Shown here one piece after another: positions 46,050-54,904 of a DNA stretch of 64,000 nt; position 1 is the stretch's first letter, and the number at the start of each line of letters is the position of its first letter. This DNA is from Lachnospiraceae bacterium (lineage in GTDB: Bacteria; Bacillota; Clostridia; Lachnospirales; Lachnospiraceae), in contig JAAWBG010000066.1 of the NCBI GenBank assembly GCA_022792535.1, forward strand, positions 24,731 through 88,730, read 5' to 3'. The notes under the pieces are model-generated. The model saw only the letters and a list, made by a program, of their open reading frames with translations. It was not told the DNA's origin and made no database searches. A program made the position numbers and the translations under genes.

Positions 46050-46433
46050 TCACTGTTTTTTCATCTCCTGTTCTCTCCTTTCAAGTATCTCAATTACTTT
46101 CATCCACTCTTCATCATCAATATCTAAATCTCTTGCTTTACGAAGTGCTATACGCACTGGTTCATGATCCATAATATATTCTGTCAGATCTGGTGAAACC
46201 GTATTATCCTTCGCTAAGGCTGCCAAATCAAACATTGTATTTGTTTCTTCGTTTGTAAAATGTAATATTTCTGCTATTTTGTACAACTTTTCCTTATCTG
46301 GCGGATACCTTCTAGCCTTCTCTATATCACTCATATATGCAGGTGCAATCTCTAAAAGCTCAGCAAGTTTTCGAAGGTTTATACCCCTTTCTTCTCTCTT
46401 CATTCTAACAAATTTGCCAAATTGTTCATTCAT
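46050..46433 (-). CDS. XRE-family helix-turn-helix regulator
   Basis: 127-aa protein with an N-terminal HTH_3 domain (about residues 4-60: FGKFVRMKREERGINLRKLAELLEIAPAYMSDIEKARRYPP) and a helical C-terminal half. The ATG at 46433 has AAAGGGAG upstream. It starts 4 bp after the small gene at 46438-46674, so they form one transcript. Location next to hsdM suggests control of the RM island or of its own operon, but no operator was identified. The C-terminal part resembles regulators that pair with ImmA/IrrE-type peptidases, though no such gene is here. Confidence 0.9.
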   Translation of the reverse strand: MNEQFGKFVRMKREERGINLRKLAELLEIAPAYMSDIEKARRYPPDKEKLYKIAEILHFTNEETNTMFDLAALAKDNTVSPDLTEYIMDHEPVRIALRKARDLDIDDEEWMKVIEILERREQEMKKQ

Positions 46434-46437
46434 CACT

Positions 46438-46674
46438 TTATCTCCCTTTGACCAATGCTTGTTCGCTAATTTCTAACACTATCTTATTATATCTTTTTTC
46501 TAAAGTCAATTGAATTTGGTACAGATATTCTTTTTCGTTGGTAAAAATCCGGTATTCAAATACGCCAGGCTGATGATAGGCGTCCTGTTCAATTCGAAAA
46601 TATTGTTTGCCCAGATCCACCTGGTCAAGCCCATACAGGATCATCTCTCTCGAAAAAAATACTGCCTCTATCAA
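46438..46674 (-). CDS. Hypothetical protein, 78 aa, in operon with XRE regulator
   Basis: Unrecognised small protein, rich in Tyr and Glu, ending EQALVKGR. It begins at TTG 46674 with GGAGG 9 bp upstream; an internal ATG 10 codons later is an alternative. The pattern of strands and a helix could fit a small alpha/beta fold. It is directly upstream of the XRE regulator gene (4-bp gap), an order seen in some toxin-antitoxin modules, but no known toxin motif is visible. Confidence 0.65.
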   Translation of the reverse strand: MIEAVFFSREMILYGLDQVDLGKQYFRIEQDAYHQPGVFEYRIFTNEKEYLYQIQLTLEKRYNKIVLEISEQALVKGR

Positions 46675-46836
46675 ATTATTTTTCCTCCAGCATGGAAATG
46701 CTTTGGGTTTTATAAAATGCTCTGTAATTACTTACTGAAAATCCTATCAGCATATCTGCTTTTCCCTTGCCATTTCCAGACTTTTATTATAAAATCGAAT
46801 TATATCACAGCAATTATATCGTAAAGGAGAATTTCA

Positions 46837-48060
46837 ATGAAAAATTGTATTGTTGCCCAGTCTGGCGGCCCTACTGCCGCTATCAATGCCAGCCTTGCAG
46901 GAGTAATCCACGGAGTTTTAAACCATCCTGATTACGACCGGATCTATGGGGCTTTAAATGGGATTACCGGCATTCTGGAAAAATGTTTTTTAGATTTGAC
47001 GGATGATTTTCAGAAAGAAGAAAACCTGGAACGTTTGAAAATAAGTCCTGCCATGTATCTTGGTTCCTGCCGCTATAAGCTGCCAGTTCCAGAAGAAGAC
47101 ATTGCACCTTATGAGTTTATTTTCAACGTTTTTGAAAAATTAGAAATCGGCGCATTTTTCTACATCGGCGGAAATGATTCTATGGATACAGTAGACAAGC
47201 TTTCCGCTTATGCCGCCAAAATCAACAGCAGCGTCCGTATTATCGGTGTTCCCAAAACCATTGACAATGATCTGTGTGTGACAGACCACACGCCGGGCTT
47301 CGGATCTGCCGCCAAATATGTGGCTTCCACTATTTTAGAAGTTTTTCATGATGTGGCTATTTACGCTCCAAGAAGCGTAACGATTGTGGAAGTGATGGGA
47401 CGGGACGCCGGATGGCTCACTGCAGCCTCTGTTCTGGCCCGGAATGAATACTCTGCCGCCCCTCATTTAATCTATCTGCCGGAAAAACCTTTTGATACAG
47501 AAAATTTCCTGACAGACGTCAACCGGCTGCTCCAGGAATATGACAATGTGGTAGTTGCAGTATCCGAAGGAATCCGTGATAAGAATGGGGAATACATCAG
47601 CGCATCCTCTGGATCTGTAGATCATTTTGGCCACAGTCGTCTCAGCGGTGTTGGAAAGACTTTAGAATATCTAATTGAAGACCGGCTCAATGTGCGGGTA
47701 CGTTCCATTGAGCTGAATATTTTGCAGCGGTGCGGTTCCCACATTGCATCCTTGACAGATATCAATGAATCTTTCTGCCAGGGAAAACATGCTGTTTCTC
47801 TTGCTGCAGAAGGAAAAACAGGATTGATGGTAACTCTTCTGCGTACCAGCGATGAACCTTATCAAGTTGCATGTGACGCTTCCCCGGTATGTGATATCGC
47901 CAACAAAGTAAAACATGTGCCTGATGCATTCATCAATGAAGAAGGCAATGATGTGACTGACCAGATCCTTCCCTATTTAAAACCTTTGATTCAAGGAGAG
48001 ACTCATGTCGCTTTTGACCAGGGAATCCCCTGTTATCTTCCTATCCCCCATCTACTGTAA
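46837..48060 (+). CDS. Pyrophosphate-dependent 6-phosphofructokinase
   Basis: 407-aa phosphofructokinase converting fructose-6-phosphate to the 1,6-bisphosphate. The N-terminus is IVAQSGGPTAAINASL. The phosphoryl-donor site reads GGNDS (about residues 108-112) and PKTIDND (about 140-146): Asp in place of Gly at the E. coli 104 position and Lys at the 124 position, both diagnostic of PPi rather than ATP use. The catalytic Asp is in TIDND. AAAGGAGAATTTCA precedes the ATG. The reaction is reversible, and the gene stands alone. Confidence 0.93.
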   Translation: MKNCIVAQSGGPTAAINASLAGVIHGVLNHPDYDRIYGALNGITGILEKCFLDLTDDFQKEENLERLKISPAMYLGSCRYKLPVPEEDIAPYEFIFNVFEKLEIGAFFYIGGNDSMDTVDKLSAYAAKINSSVRIIGVPKTIDNDLCVTDHTPGFGSAAKYVASTILEVFHDVAIYAPRSVTIVEVMGRDAGWLTAASVLARNEYSAAPHLIYLPEKPFDTENFLTDVNRLLQEYDNVVVAVSEGIRDKNGEYISASSGSVDHFGHSRLSGVGKTLEYLIEDRLNVRVRSIELNILQRCGSHIASLTDINESFCQGKHAVSLAAEGKTGLMVTLLRTSDEPYQVACDASPVCDIANKVKHVPDAFINEEGNDVTDQILPYLKPLIQGETHVAFDQGIPCYLPIPHLL

Positions 48061-48102
48061 AAATTGTACGCAAAGCAAGATGTGAAACATCCTTTCCATA
48101 AA

Positions 48103-48139
48103 AATACGCATCCAGTTTTTACCAGACTGGATGCGTATT
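48103..48139. terminator. Terminator between the PFK and ZIP genes
   Basis: Perfect 14-bp stem AATACGCATCCAGT/ACTGGATGCGTATT with a 9-base loop. The T run is on the minus-strand side, so it mainly serves the ZIP gene, and possibly both. Confidence 0.8.
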
Positions 48140-48170
48140 CTAATATCTGCCAAGATTCCACTTCGTCCAA

Positions 48171-48947
48171 TCAGCCCAGGGAAACATCCAATATCATCAT
48201 AAGCAGAAATCCCATCATAACGCTTATGGTTCCCATATTGGAGGACTCATTGGGCTGTGCCTGGGGAATCAGCTCATCCGCCACCACATAGATCATAGCC
48301 CCTGCTGCAAAGGCAAGGAGCCAGGGCATCAATGGAACAATGGCTGCAGAGGTCAAAAAGACTAAAATTCCTGCCAAAGGTTCCACAATCCCTGAGAGAC
48401 ATCCTGTACAAAATGATTTTCCAGCGCTGGCTCCAGTTTGACGGACTGGCAGGGAGATTGCCGCCCCTTCTGGAAAATTTTGAATTCCAATCCCTATGGC
48501 AAGGCCGATGGCTGAGGCTAAATAAACTGGATTCTCTGGGTTCTGCCCAGCCAGAACAAAGGCAAGACCCACCGCCATTCCTTCTGGAATATTGTGCACA
48601 GTCACTGCCAACACCAGAAGCTTCGTCCCTGCTTCCTTCTCTTTATAGTTGGCATGAAACCAAGGTAATGTCTTATCCACCAGATACAGGAATACGCCCC
48701 CTAAAGCAAATCCTGCCGCCGGAGGAAGCCAAGGCACCATTCCCAATTCCTGACTTTGGTCAATAGAAGGAATCAGCAATGACCAGACCGCAGCAGCCAT
48801 CATCACGCCAGAAGCAAAGCCCATAAATATATAATTCATTTTATCATTTATGGCCCCTCGAAAGAAGAACACCACTGCCGCTCCCAAAGTGGTCATTAAA
48901 AAAGTAAATCCTGTACCGCAAAGTACCTGAATTAATGTATGCATCAT
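48171..48947 (-). CDS. ZIP-family metal transporter
   Basis: 258-aa membrane protein with about eight helices. The two ZIP metal-site helices are present: VTVHNIPEGMAVGLAF (about residues 114-129) and GIGIQNFPEGAAISLP (about 153-168). The family imports Zn2+ or other divalent cations. A second ATG follows immediately at 48944. The start codon abuts a hairpin (48948-48996) whose 3' arm carries the likely ribosome site GTGGAG, suggesting structure-dependent translation. It lies downstream of the esterase gene on the same strand. Confidence 0.94.
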   Translation of the reverse strand: MMHTLIQVLCGTGFTFLMTTLGAAVVFFFRGAINDKMNYIFMGFASGVMMAAAVWSLLIPSIDQSQELGMVPWLPPAAGFALGGVFLYLVDKTLPWFHANYKEKEAGTKLLVLAVTVHNIPEGMAVGLAFVLAGQNPENPVYLASAIGLAIGIGIQNFPEGAAISLPVRQTGASAGKSFCTGCLSGIVEPLAGILVFLTSAAIVPLMPWLLAFAAGAMIYVVADELIPQAQPNESSNMGTISVMMGFLLMMILDVSLG

Positions 48948-48996
48948 AAAAACTCCACAACTGCATTTTTTATTACTCTATGCAGTGGGAGTTTTT
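48948..48996 (-). terminator. Hairpin that may act both as terminator and as ZIP-gene leader
   Basis: Minus-strand arms AAAAACTCCCACTGCA and TGCAGTTGTGGAGTTTTT pair with a small bulge around a 15-base loop. The T run ends right at the ZIP start codon and the arm contains GTGGAG at ribosome-site distance. Confidence 0.6.
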
Positions 48997-49015
48997 TGTT
49001 GAATGCCAGACTTTT

Positions 49016-49930
49016 CTATTTTCCAGTTACCACTTCAAAATATCTTCCAATCTCCCTCCAGGCCCTTTTAGACTCCGGCATCATCATCATTCCCATCTGA
49101 AATACATGGAACATTCCCTCATAGATACTGAGACGGACTTTGGCCCCCTGCTGTTTGGCTTTATAAGCCACTCCCACAGAATCGCTCAGCAGCATTTCCA
49201 CAGAGCCTGCCTGAATCAGCATAGGAGGAAATCCCCAGTATTCCCCAAACATGGGAGAAAGATAAGGATGTCTTGGATCATGCCAGCCCACATAATCCCG
49301 ATTGTAGATTAAACTGTCCCTGGTATTTCCAAACAGAGGATCTCTCTCATAATTGTCCTCATAAGAAGGCCCGCTGGAAGTCAGATCTGCCCAGGGAGAC
49401 ATAAGCACCAATCCGCCAGGCAGCCGCCGGTTGTGGTCTTTCAAGTACATACAGAGGGCCAGGGCCAGTCCGCCTCCTGCGGAATCTCCCGCCAAAATGA
49501 TCTGCCGGCTGTGCCATCCTGTATTCCGCAGCCAGTCATAAGCCTCCAGGGCATCCTCTAAAGCTGCAGGATAGGGATCTTCCGGCGCAACCCGATAATC
49601 AATGGTCAATACGCTCATTCTCTTGCTGACCTCGCAGTACAGCCCTGCAAAAGAGCGATAGGCATTGCGCATACTTCCAATATACCCGCCTCCGTGAAGC
49701 TGCAAAATAATATAGTCCTGCCTGGGACTTTCTTTGCTGCACAGATATTCCATCTGAAATCTAGGCAGTTGGATTTCCTCCAGATAAAAGCAATCCGGGC
49801 AATGCCACTTTGGTTCCACCAGCTTCTTACGCAGTTCTCCTGTCTTAATTTTTCTTCCAATCAGATTATCATTGGTCACATGAGCGATCATGTCCCGAAT
49901 GACTTTTCCTCTGACGCTGACTTCTCCCAC
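49016..49930 (-). CDS. Alpha/beta hydrolase, hormone-sensitive-lipase-like esterase
   Basis: 304-aa esterase. The oxyanion-hole motif LQLHGGGYIGS (about residues 76-86) and nucleophile elbow LAGDSAGGG (Ser near 148) define the HSL/family IV group; an Asp in IQAGSVEMLLSDS and the His in GMFHVFQMG complete the triad. The GTG at 49930 is chosen because AAGAAGGGA lies about 7 bp upstream and it gives the usual family length; an in-frame start at 50104 would overlap the preceding gene by 136 bp. It is in an operon with the DUF6320 and acyltransferase genes. Confidence 0.85.
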   Translation of the reverse strand: MGEVSVRGKVIRDMIAHVTNDNLIGRKIKTGELRKKLVEPKWHCPDCFYLEEIQLPRFQMEYLCSKESPRQDYIILQLHGGGYIGSMRNAYRSFAGLYCEVSKRMSVLTIDYRVAPEDPYPAALEDALEAYDWLRNTGWHSRQIILAGDSAGGGLALALCMYLKDHNRRLPGGLVLMSPWADLTSSGPSYEDNYERDPLFGNTRDSLIYNRDYVGWHDPRHPYLSPMFGEYWGFPPMLIQAGSVEMLLSDSVGVAYKAKQQGAKVRLSIYEGMFHVFQMGMMMMPESKRAWREIGRYFEVVTGK

Positions 49931-49968
49931 AGTCTGTCCCTTCTTTCTGTTCCTCTGTCTTACTTTCT

Positions 49969-50637
49969 CTACACATGAAATCTCCGCTGTAATTCTGCCT
50001 TTGCCTTCCGGTCCCCAAAAATCAGCGTTCCCAAAAGCATACACATGGAAACTGCAAGGGCTGCAAAGGAGAGAACCGGCCTGGTAATAATTCCAAACCG
50101 CCACAGGATGATACAGCCAAGGGAAACCACCGCTGTCAATAACTGCATCAAAATATAGCTCTGCCAGTTGGAAGCGTTTATAATCATTAAAATGATAATC
50201 GTCACATTCAGCAGCAAAACCGCCCCTGGGAGTACATAATTAACAGACCATCCCTGATATCCTACAATATTGTCCGCTGCAATCACCAGAAGAACAGCTC
50301 CGATTATCTGAACCAAAATCACTGTCTGATAGCCTTTATTTTTCTGCAGGGAATATTTTAATGTGATATAGAAATACAAAATGCTGATCCCAGTAATAGC
50401 TGACCACCAAATTCCATGAAAAAAAAGATAATTTACAATGATCAATGCTGCCTCTGTCACAATAGCCAGGAAACTGTACAGGCGCACAATAAAATTCAAT
50501 TTCCGGGAAACTGCTTTCACATCCGGGTATCCGGTACTCTCTCGTTCCTCACCGGAAATCTCCAGAACGCTGCTGCACAGCGGGCAGACTGTCGTATCAT
50601 CTAAAATCTCCACCTTGCATTTTTTACATTCTTTCAT
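49969..50637 (-). CDS. DUF6320-like zinc-ribbon membrane protein
   Basis: 222-aa protein with an N-terminal zinc ribbon (CKKCKVEILDDTTVCPLCSS, Cys pairs at about residues 4/7 and 18/21) followed by about six hydrophobic helices from residue 48 to 208. It overlaps the acyltransferase gene by 4 bp (ATGA type) and precedes the esterase gene. Genes of this kind are found beside condensation-like acyltransferases in Clostridia; a role as membrane partner is inference. Confidence 0.82.
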   Translation of the reverse strand: MKECKKCKVEILDDTTVCPLCSSVLEISGEERESTGYPDVKAVSRKLNFIVRLYSFLAIVTEAALIIVNYLFFHGIWWSAITGISILYFYITLKYSLQKNKGYQTVILVQIIGAVLLVIAADNIVGYQGWSVNYVLPGAVLLLNVTIIILMIINASNWQSYILMQLLTAVVSLGCIILWRFGIITRPVLSFAALAVSMCMLLGTLIFGDRKAKAELQRRFHV

Positions 50638-51923
50638 TCCTCATAAACTCCATTCGTCTCTATTTGCACCGGTACGCCATCCTCCGAAAGCCGCCGGAAA
50701 AATCCCCGCTGCACAGACACATCTGCCAAATTACTGCTGATGGTAAATACTAATGTATCTCGGTAAGAGCAGATCGTTCCCTTGATATTCTGCCCTTCTG
50801 ACATAGACAAAAATGCCCGAAACCCTTCCACATAGGGTTGATATTCTTCCCGCACCTGAATATTCCCAATATTTGTCACAGTAGTAGTATTCGCCAAAGC
50901 GCTGCTATGATACACATAACGTATGGCAATATTTTTGATAAACAATGGGACTGCCCGCAAAATAAAATTTTTCTCATTGGAGACATTATAGGCAAATAAA
51001 TTCTCCAAATTCTCCCGATTGATCTGGCTGCGCAGGCTCTCCGCTACGATTTGTACCACTTCCTCAAACTCATAACTCTCTTTTTCGGGATGAAATACCG
51101 CCGACACAATCACAAAAAAATTCTTCATGGTGATGGAGTCAAAATAAGGACGCAGATTCACAGGGACACAGGAACTGATAGGCTTTTTACTGGACATTCC
51201 ATGCAGACATTCCCGATAAATACTCCACAAAAAAGCTGCTACCAAATATTCATTGATGGAAACTCCATAGCGGTTGCAGACTTTTTTCAGATCTTTTATC
51301 GGCATCATGCCATGCATAATCCCTAATTCCAGGGGCTTTAACTTCTCTCCTTTGACCAGATAAGCCCGTTCTGTCTTATATCCCTTTCTATGACTTTTTC
51401 TATAGTTTTTCAGATAACTGTCCTCCCGGTTCAGAGAGGTATCGCTGCAAAGTCCATCTCCCATTTTTTCCTGAAGCTCTGGATGAGCCAGCCTCAAATA
51501 CTGATAGGTCAGCTCCTTTAGAAAGGTAATGCCGCCCATGCCATCTGTCAGCACATGAAATACTTCCAAATTAATCCTGTTTTTATAATAATTGACACGA
51601 AATAAATAATTCCGATTACGATTAGGGGAAATATACTGACAGGGATAACGATACTCTTCCTTTACATCCGGCGCCGGCTTTTGGTTCGTCTCAAAATAAT
51701 ACCAGAATACTCCATAACGTATCCGCACTTTAAATACGTCAAACCAGGGCAGCACTCTTTCCAAGGCTTCCTGCAAAAGCTCCTGCTGAATCTCTTCTTT
51801 GAGAACAACGGAAATCCGATAGACATTACTCATGCTCTCTCCTGCAATCACAGGAAAAAGATGGGCCGTATTATCTAACTTATCCCATTTGATCTCTCGC
51901 TCTCTGGGGTTTTTCTTTGCCAT
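50634..51923 (-). CDS. Condensation-domain-like acyltransferase
   Basis: 429-aa protein with the acyltransferase active-site motif as HVLTDGMGG (about residues 123-131), the HxxxDG of condensation / alcohol-acetyltransferase-type enzymes, and VNLRPYF near 250. No signal peptide. The family transfers acyl groups to alcohols or amines, or builds small lipids. It opens a three-gene operon with DUF6320 (4-bp overlap) and an esterase, which suggests synthesis and turnover of an acylated product, possibly membrane-linked. The substrate cannot be told. Confidence 0.8.
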   Translation of the reverse strand: MAKKNPREREIKWDKLDNTAHLFPVIAGESMSNVYRISVVLKEEIQQELLQEALERVLPWFDVFKVRIRYGVFWYYFETNQKPAPDVKEEYRYPCQYISPNRNRNYLFRVNYYKNRINLEVFHVLTDGMGGITFLKELTYQYLRLAHPELQEKMGDGLCSDTSLNREDSYLKNYRKSHRKGYKTERAYLVKGEKLKPLELGIMHGMMPIKDLKKVCNRYGVSINEYLVAAFLWSIYRECLHGMSSKKPISSCVPVNLRPYFDSITMKNFFVIVSAVFHPEKESYEFEEVVQIVAESLRSQINRENLENLFAYNVSNEKNFILRAVPLFIKNIAIRYVYHSSALANTTTVTNIGNIQVREEYQPYVEGFRAFLSMSEGQNIKGTICSYRDTLVFTISSNLADVSVQRGFFRRLSEDGVPVQIETNGVYEE

Positions 51924-52023
51924 TCTATTTAAACTCCTACTCTTTTCTAAATAAGCAGCCAGCTTTCCCTCACATTTTTATCCAGTGAACTCCTATTCAC
52001 ATTCTTATCCAGGGAGCTTCTTG

Positions 52024-54822
52024 TTACGTCAGCCACTTTGTCAATACTTTCACAAGAATCTGAATATCAATAGGTTTTGCCACATGATCATTCATTCCTG
52101 CGTGTATGGCTTTCTGCACATCTTCTGAAAAAGCATTGGCTGTCATTGCCACAATAGGAATCTTCTCAGAATCTTCTCTGTGGCTGCCGCGGATCTCTTT
52201 CGCTGCGGTATATCCATCCATCACCGGCATCTGGATATCCATAAATACCAGATCAAAATACCAAGGTTCCTGATTCTGGTAAATCTCCACAGCCTCTTTT
52301 CCATCAGAAGCCAGGATGACCTCCAGTTCAAACATCCGCAGAATCTCCGTTGCAATCTCTATATTCAACTCGTTGTCTTCCACCAGCAGCACGCGTTTTC
52401 CAGGGAAGGAGGCCGGCTCTTTTTCCATTTCCTGAGCTTCCACCTGTTTCTGATCTGCCTCATTCTGTAATGGAAAAAACAAGGTAACTGTAAATTTAGA
52501 ACCTTGATTCAATTCACTTTCCACCTGAATATCTCCCTGCATCAGCTGAACTAAATTATAGGCGATAGGCATTCCTAATCCTGTCCCCTCCAGATTCTCC
52601 ACCCGTGGATCTCCAGAACGCTCAAAGGGTTCAAACAGCTTCTTCTGAAATTCCTTTGACATGCCGTATCCATTATCTGCAATGACAAATTGATAGCATC
52701 CATAATTCTGATGAAGAGACGCAAGTTCCTCTACGCAGACAGAGATTTCCCCCTGCCGCTGGGTATACTTCACTGCATTTCCCAAAATATTGTTAAACAC
52801 TTTCTGCAGGCTCAGACAATCTCCCATTACTTTTTTATGTTGTATTTTCATATCCAGCGTGATCTTCTGCTGTTTTTCCTCCGCTCTGGTTTGAAAAAGA
52901 GCTACCACTTCCTCTACCAGCTCCATCAAGTCAAAGTCTTCTATGACAAGATTCATTTTCCCGCTCTCGATCCGGCTCATATCCAGTACTTCATTCACCA
53001 GATTGGTCAAATGGCTGCTGGCGATTTTAATTTTATTCAGGCAGTCTGATACTCTATCTTTGTCATCAATATTAGCCTCTCCGATGGCCGCCATTCCCAC
53101 AATTGCATTCATAGGCGTACGAATATCATGGCTCATCTTGCTCAAAAACTCACTTTTGGCACGATCTGCCTGTTTTGCCGCCTCGAAGGCTTTCTGAAGA
53201 GCTTCTTTATTTTTTTCTTCTGCCTGGATCTGCTGTTCAATATCCCGGACACAGGCAAACAATTTAGTATGTTCCTCATCAAAATACCGGATGGTACATT
53301 CCTTGTGATGTCTCCCATTTTCTTCCCGTCCCCGGAAATAAAAGCGGACGTCTTCCTGGGTCTGATTCAATTGTTCTAAAATAGATTGTAAGGTAACGTC
53401 CTTATGTTTTTCCTTATCTTCCTTACACATGAACAATTTAATAAATCTATATTTAATTTCCTGAAATTCCCCTTGTCTTATAGGTTCTTTAGGGTTGATG
53501 TGCTCTGCAACTTTTACATCTGTATTTCCATTTTTGACATCAATGATTCCAATTCCATCATACTCCGTATCCACGGTAAACTTATAAATCGAATGATACC
53601 TTTCATTCTCCCGTTCCATTTTCCGCTGTTTAGTCAGATCCTCAATGATCCCCACCGCAAATGCAGTATTTCCCTCCTCGTCAAAATTCACACTGGAGAT
53701 ACTGCATTTACACCAGAATTTCCCTTGTTTGGAGCTGTAATAAAAGTAATCGTTTTTTCCGCCATTTTTAATATACTCATGAACTCTGCAAAATAGATCG
53801 TAATATTCCATATCTACCATATCTTTGGCAAAATCCTGTCCCACATTCTTGTATTCCAACTCACAGTCATAATAGCGGGCTGTTTTTTCCGGCAAAAGAA
53901 TTCTCTCTTTTTGAGGATAATAAAAATATTCCAGGATATTTGTATTTTTCAAAGACATCCGCAGAATCTCCATGTTTCCTTCATAACGGTTTTCCAGATA
54001 TCTCTGATATTCCTTTTCCTGCCTTTTTTGTTCGTCAATATCCTGAATGGCAATCAAAACCTTCCGTTCTGTGGAAGAGTTTATAATAAAATAGCAGGTA
54101 AAACTGACCCAATGGTATTCTCCCTGAATCTTTCTTCGGTATTCCCGAATAAATTTTTTCTTTCCTTTTTCCAACTGAATCTGTAAATTTTTCAGACTGA
54201 TTTCCCGTTTTACCTGTTCCCGGTCTTTGGGATGATAAAGCTCCAAAATGCCTTTTATAGTGCTTTCCAGCGCAACTCCTTCTTCAAAAATAGTCTCCCC
54301 CTCTTTTGTAAGATAAAGAGGGTAAATCTTATTTTTGTCCATTTCCAGCATCATCACTGAAAAATATAAGTCTTTCAAAGAAGCCAGCATAGACTCATTA
54401 AAGCTGCGCAGTTTTTCCGTCTCTCTCTTCATAGAGACCATCTCCGATATGTCCTGATGATAACCGCGAAACCGAAGTCCGGCAGTGTACGTGCGGTCGC
54501 AAGTACCGCCGCAGCGCACATACATCTTCCCTTTTACAGGATGATACCAGCCATAACTAATCTCTCCGTGCTGGCCAGAAGCCATGGTATTCACTGCTTC
54601 CTGCACCAATTCCAAAGAGGATTTTTCAATCCGCTCACGCCAATGCTGATAACATTCCTCCGGCGTTGGAATTTTTTCCAGTCCCAGCAATTCCAGCATG
54701 GCCCGGTCTGCATACATGCGCTCTGGCTTTCCTTCCTCTACTTCAATATGCCATAACCCGATCTTCGCATCATAAAGGATATGGTTCATCCTAACATTTT
54801 CATCGAACATTCCATTTTCCAT
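52024..54822 (-). CDS. PAS-containing hybrid sensor histidine kinase/response regulator
   Basis: 932-aa soluble sensor without clear membrane helices. Several PAS-like domains occupy about residues 10-540. The HisKA domain has LSKMSHDIRTPMNAIVGM (His near 571), the HATPase domain follows (about 670-790, N box NNILGNAVKYT and G box GTGLGMPIAYN), and a C-terminal receiver domain (about 810-930) has RVLLVEDNELN and the phospho-Asp in LVFMDIQMPVMDG. The ATG at 54822 is chosen from GTGAGGAAGAAGA. It lies between the GH31 gene and the acyltransferase operon; no output protein is encoded nearby, so its target is unknown. Confidence 0.93.
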   Translation of the reverse strand: MENGMFDENVRMNHILYDAKIGLWHIEVEEGKPERMYADRAMLELLGLEKIPTPEECYQHWRERIEKSSLELVQEAVNTMASGQHGEISYGWYHPVKGKMYVRCGGTCDRTYTAGLRFRGYHQDISEMVSMKRETEKLRSFNESMLASLKDLYFSVMMLEMDKNKIYPLYLTKEGETIFEEGVALESTIKGILELYHPKDREQVKREISLKNLQIQLEKGKKKFIREYRRKIQGEYHWVSFTCYFIINSSTERKVLIAIQDIDEQKRQEKEYQRYLENRYEGNMEILRMSLKNTNILEYFYYPQKERILLPEKTARYYDCELEYKNVGQDFAKDMVDMEYYDLFCRVHEYIKNGGKNDYFYYSSKQGKFWCKCSISSVNFDEEGNTAFAVGIIEDLTKQRKMERENERYHSIYKFTVDTEYDGIGIIDVKNGNTDVKVAEHINPKEPIRQGEFQEIKYRFIKLFMCKEDKEKHKDVTLQSILEQLNQTQEDVRFYFRGREENGRHHKECTIRYFDEEHTKLFACVRDIEQQIQAEEKNKEALQKAFEAAKQADRAKSEFLSKMSHDIRTPMNAIVGMAAIGEANIDDKDRVSDCLNKIKIASSHLTNLVNEVLDMSRIESGKMNLVIEDFDLMELVEEVVALFQTRAEEKQQKITLDMKIQHKKVMGDCLSLQKVFNNILGNAVKYTQRQGEISVCVEELASLHQNYGCYQFVIADNGYGMSKEFQKKLFEPFERSGDPRVENLEGTGLGMPIAYNLVQLMQGDIQVESELNQGSKFTVTLFFPLQNEADQKQVEAQEMEKEPASFPGKRVLLVEDNELNIEIATEILRMFELEVILASDGKEAVEIYQNQEPWYFDLVFMDIQMPVMDGYTAAKEIRGSHREDSEKIPIVAMTANAFSEDVQKAIHAGMNDHVAKPIDIQILVKVLTKWLT

Positions 54823-54904
54823 TTCTTCTTCCTCACCCTGCAATCGGCAGTTCATTCCATATCATGTCGAAACAGCTTCTCTTTCTATGCTCTTCTCTCC
54901 GCAC

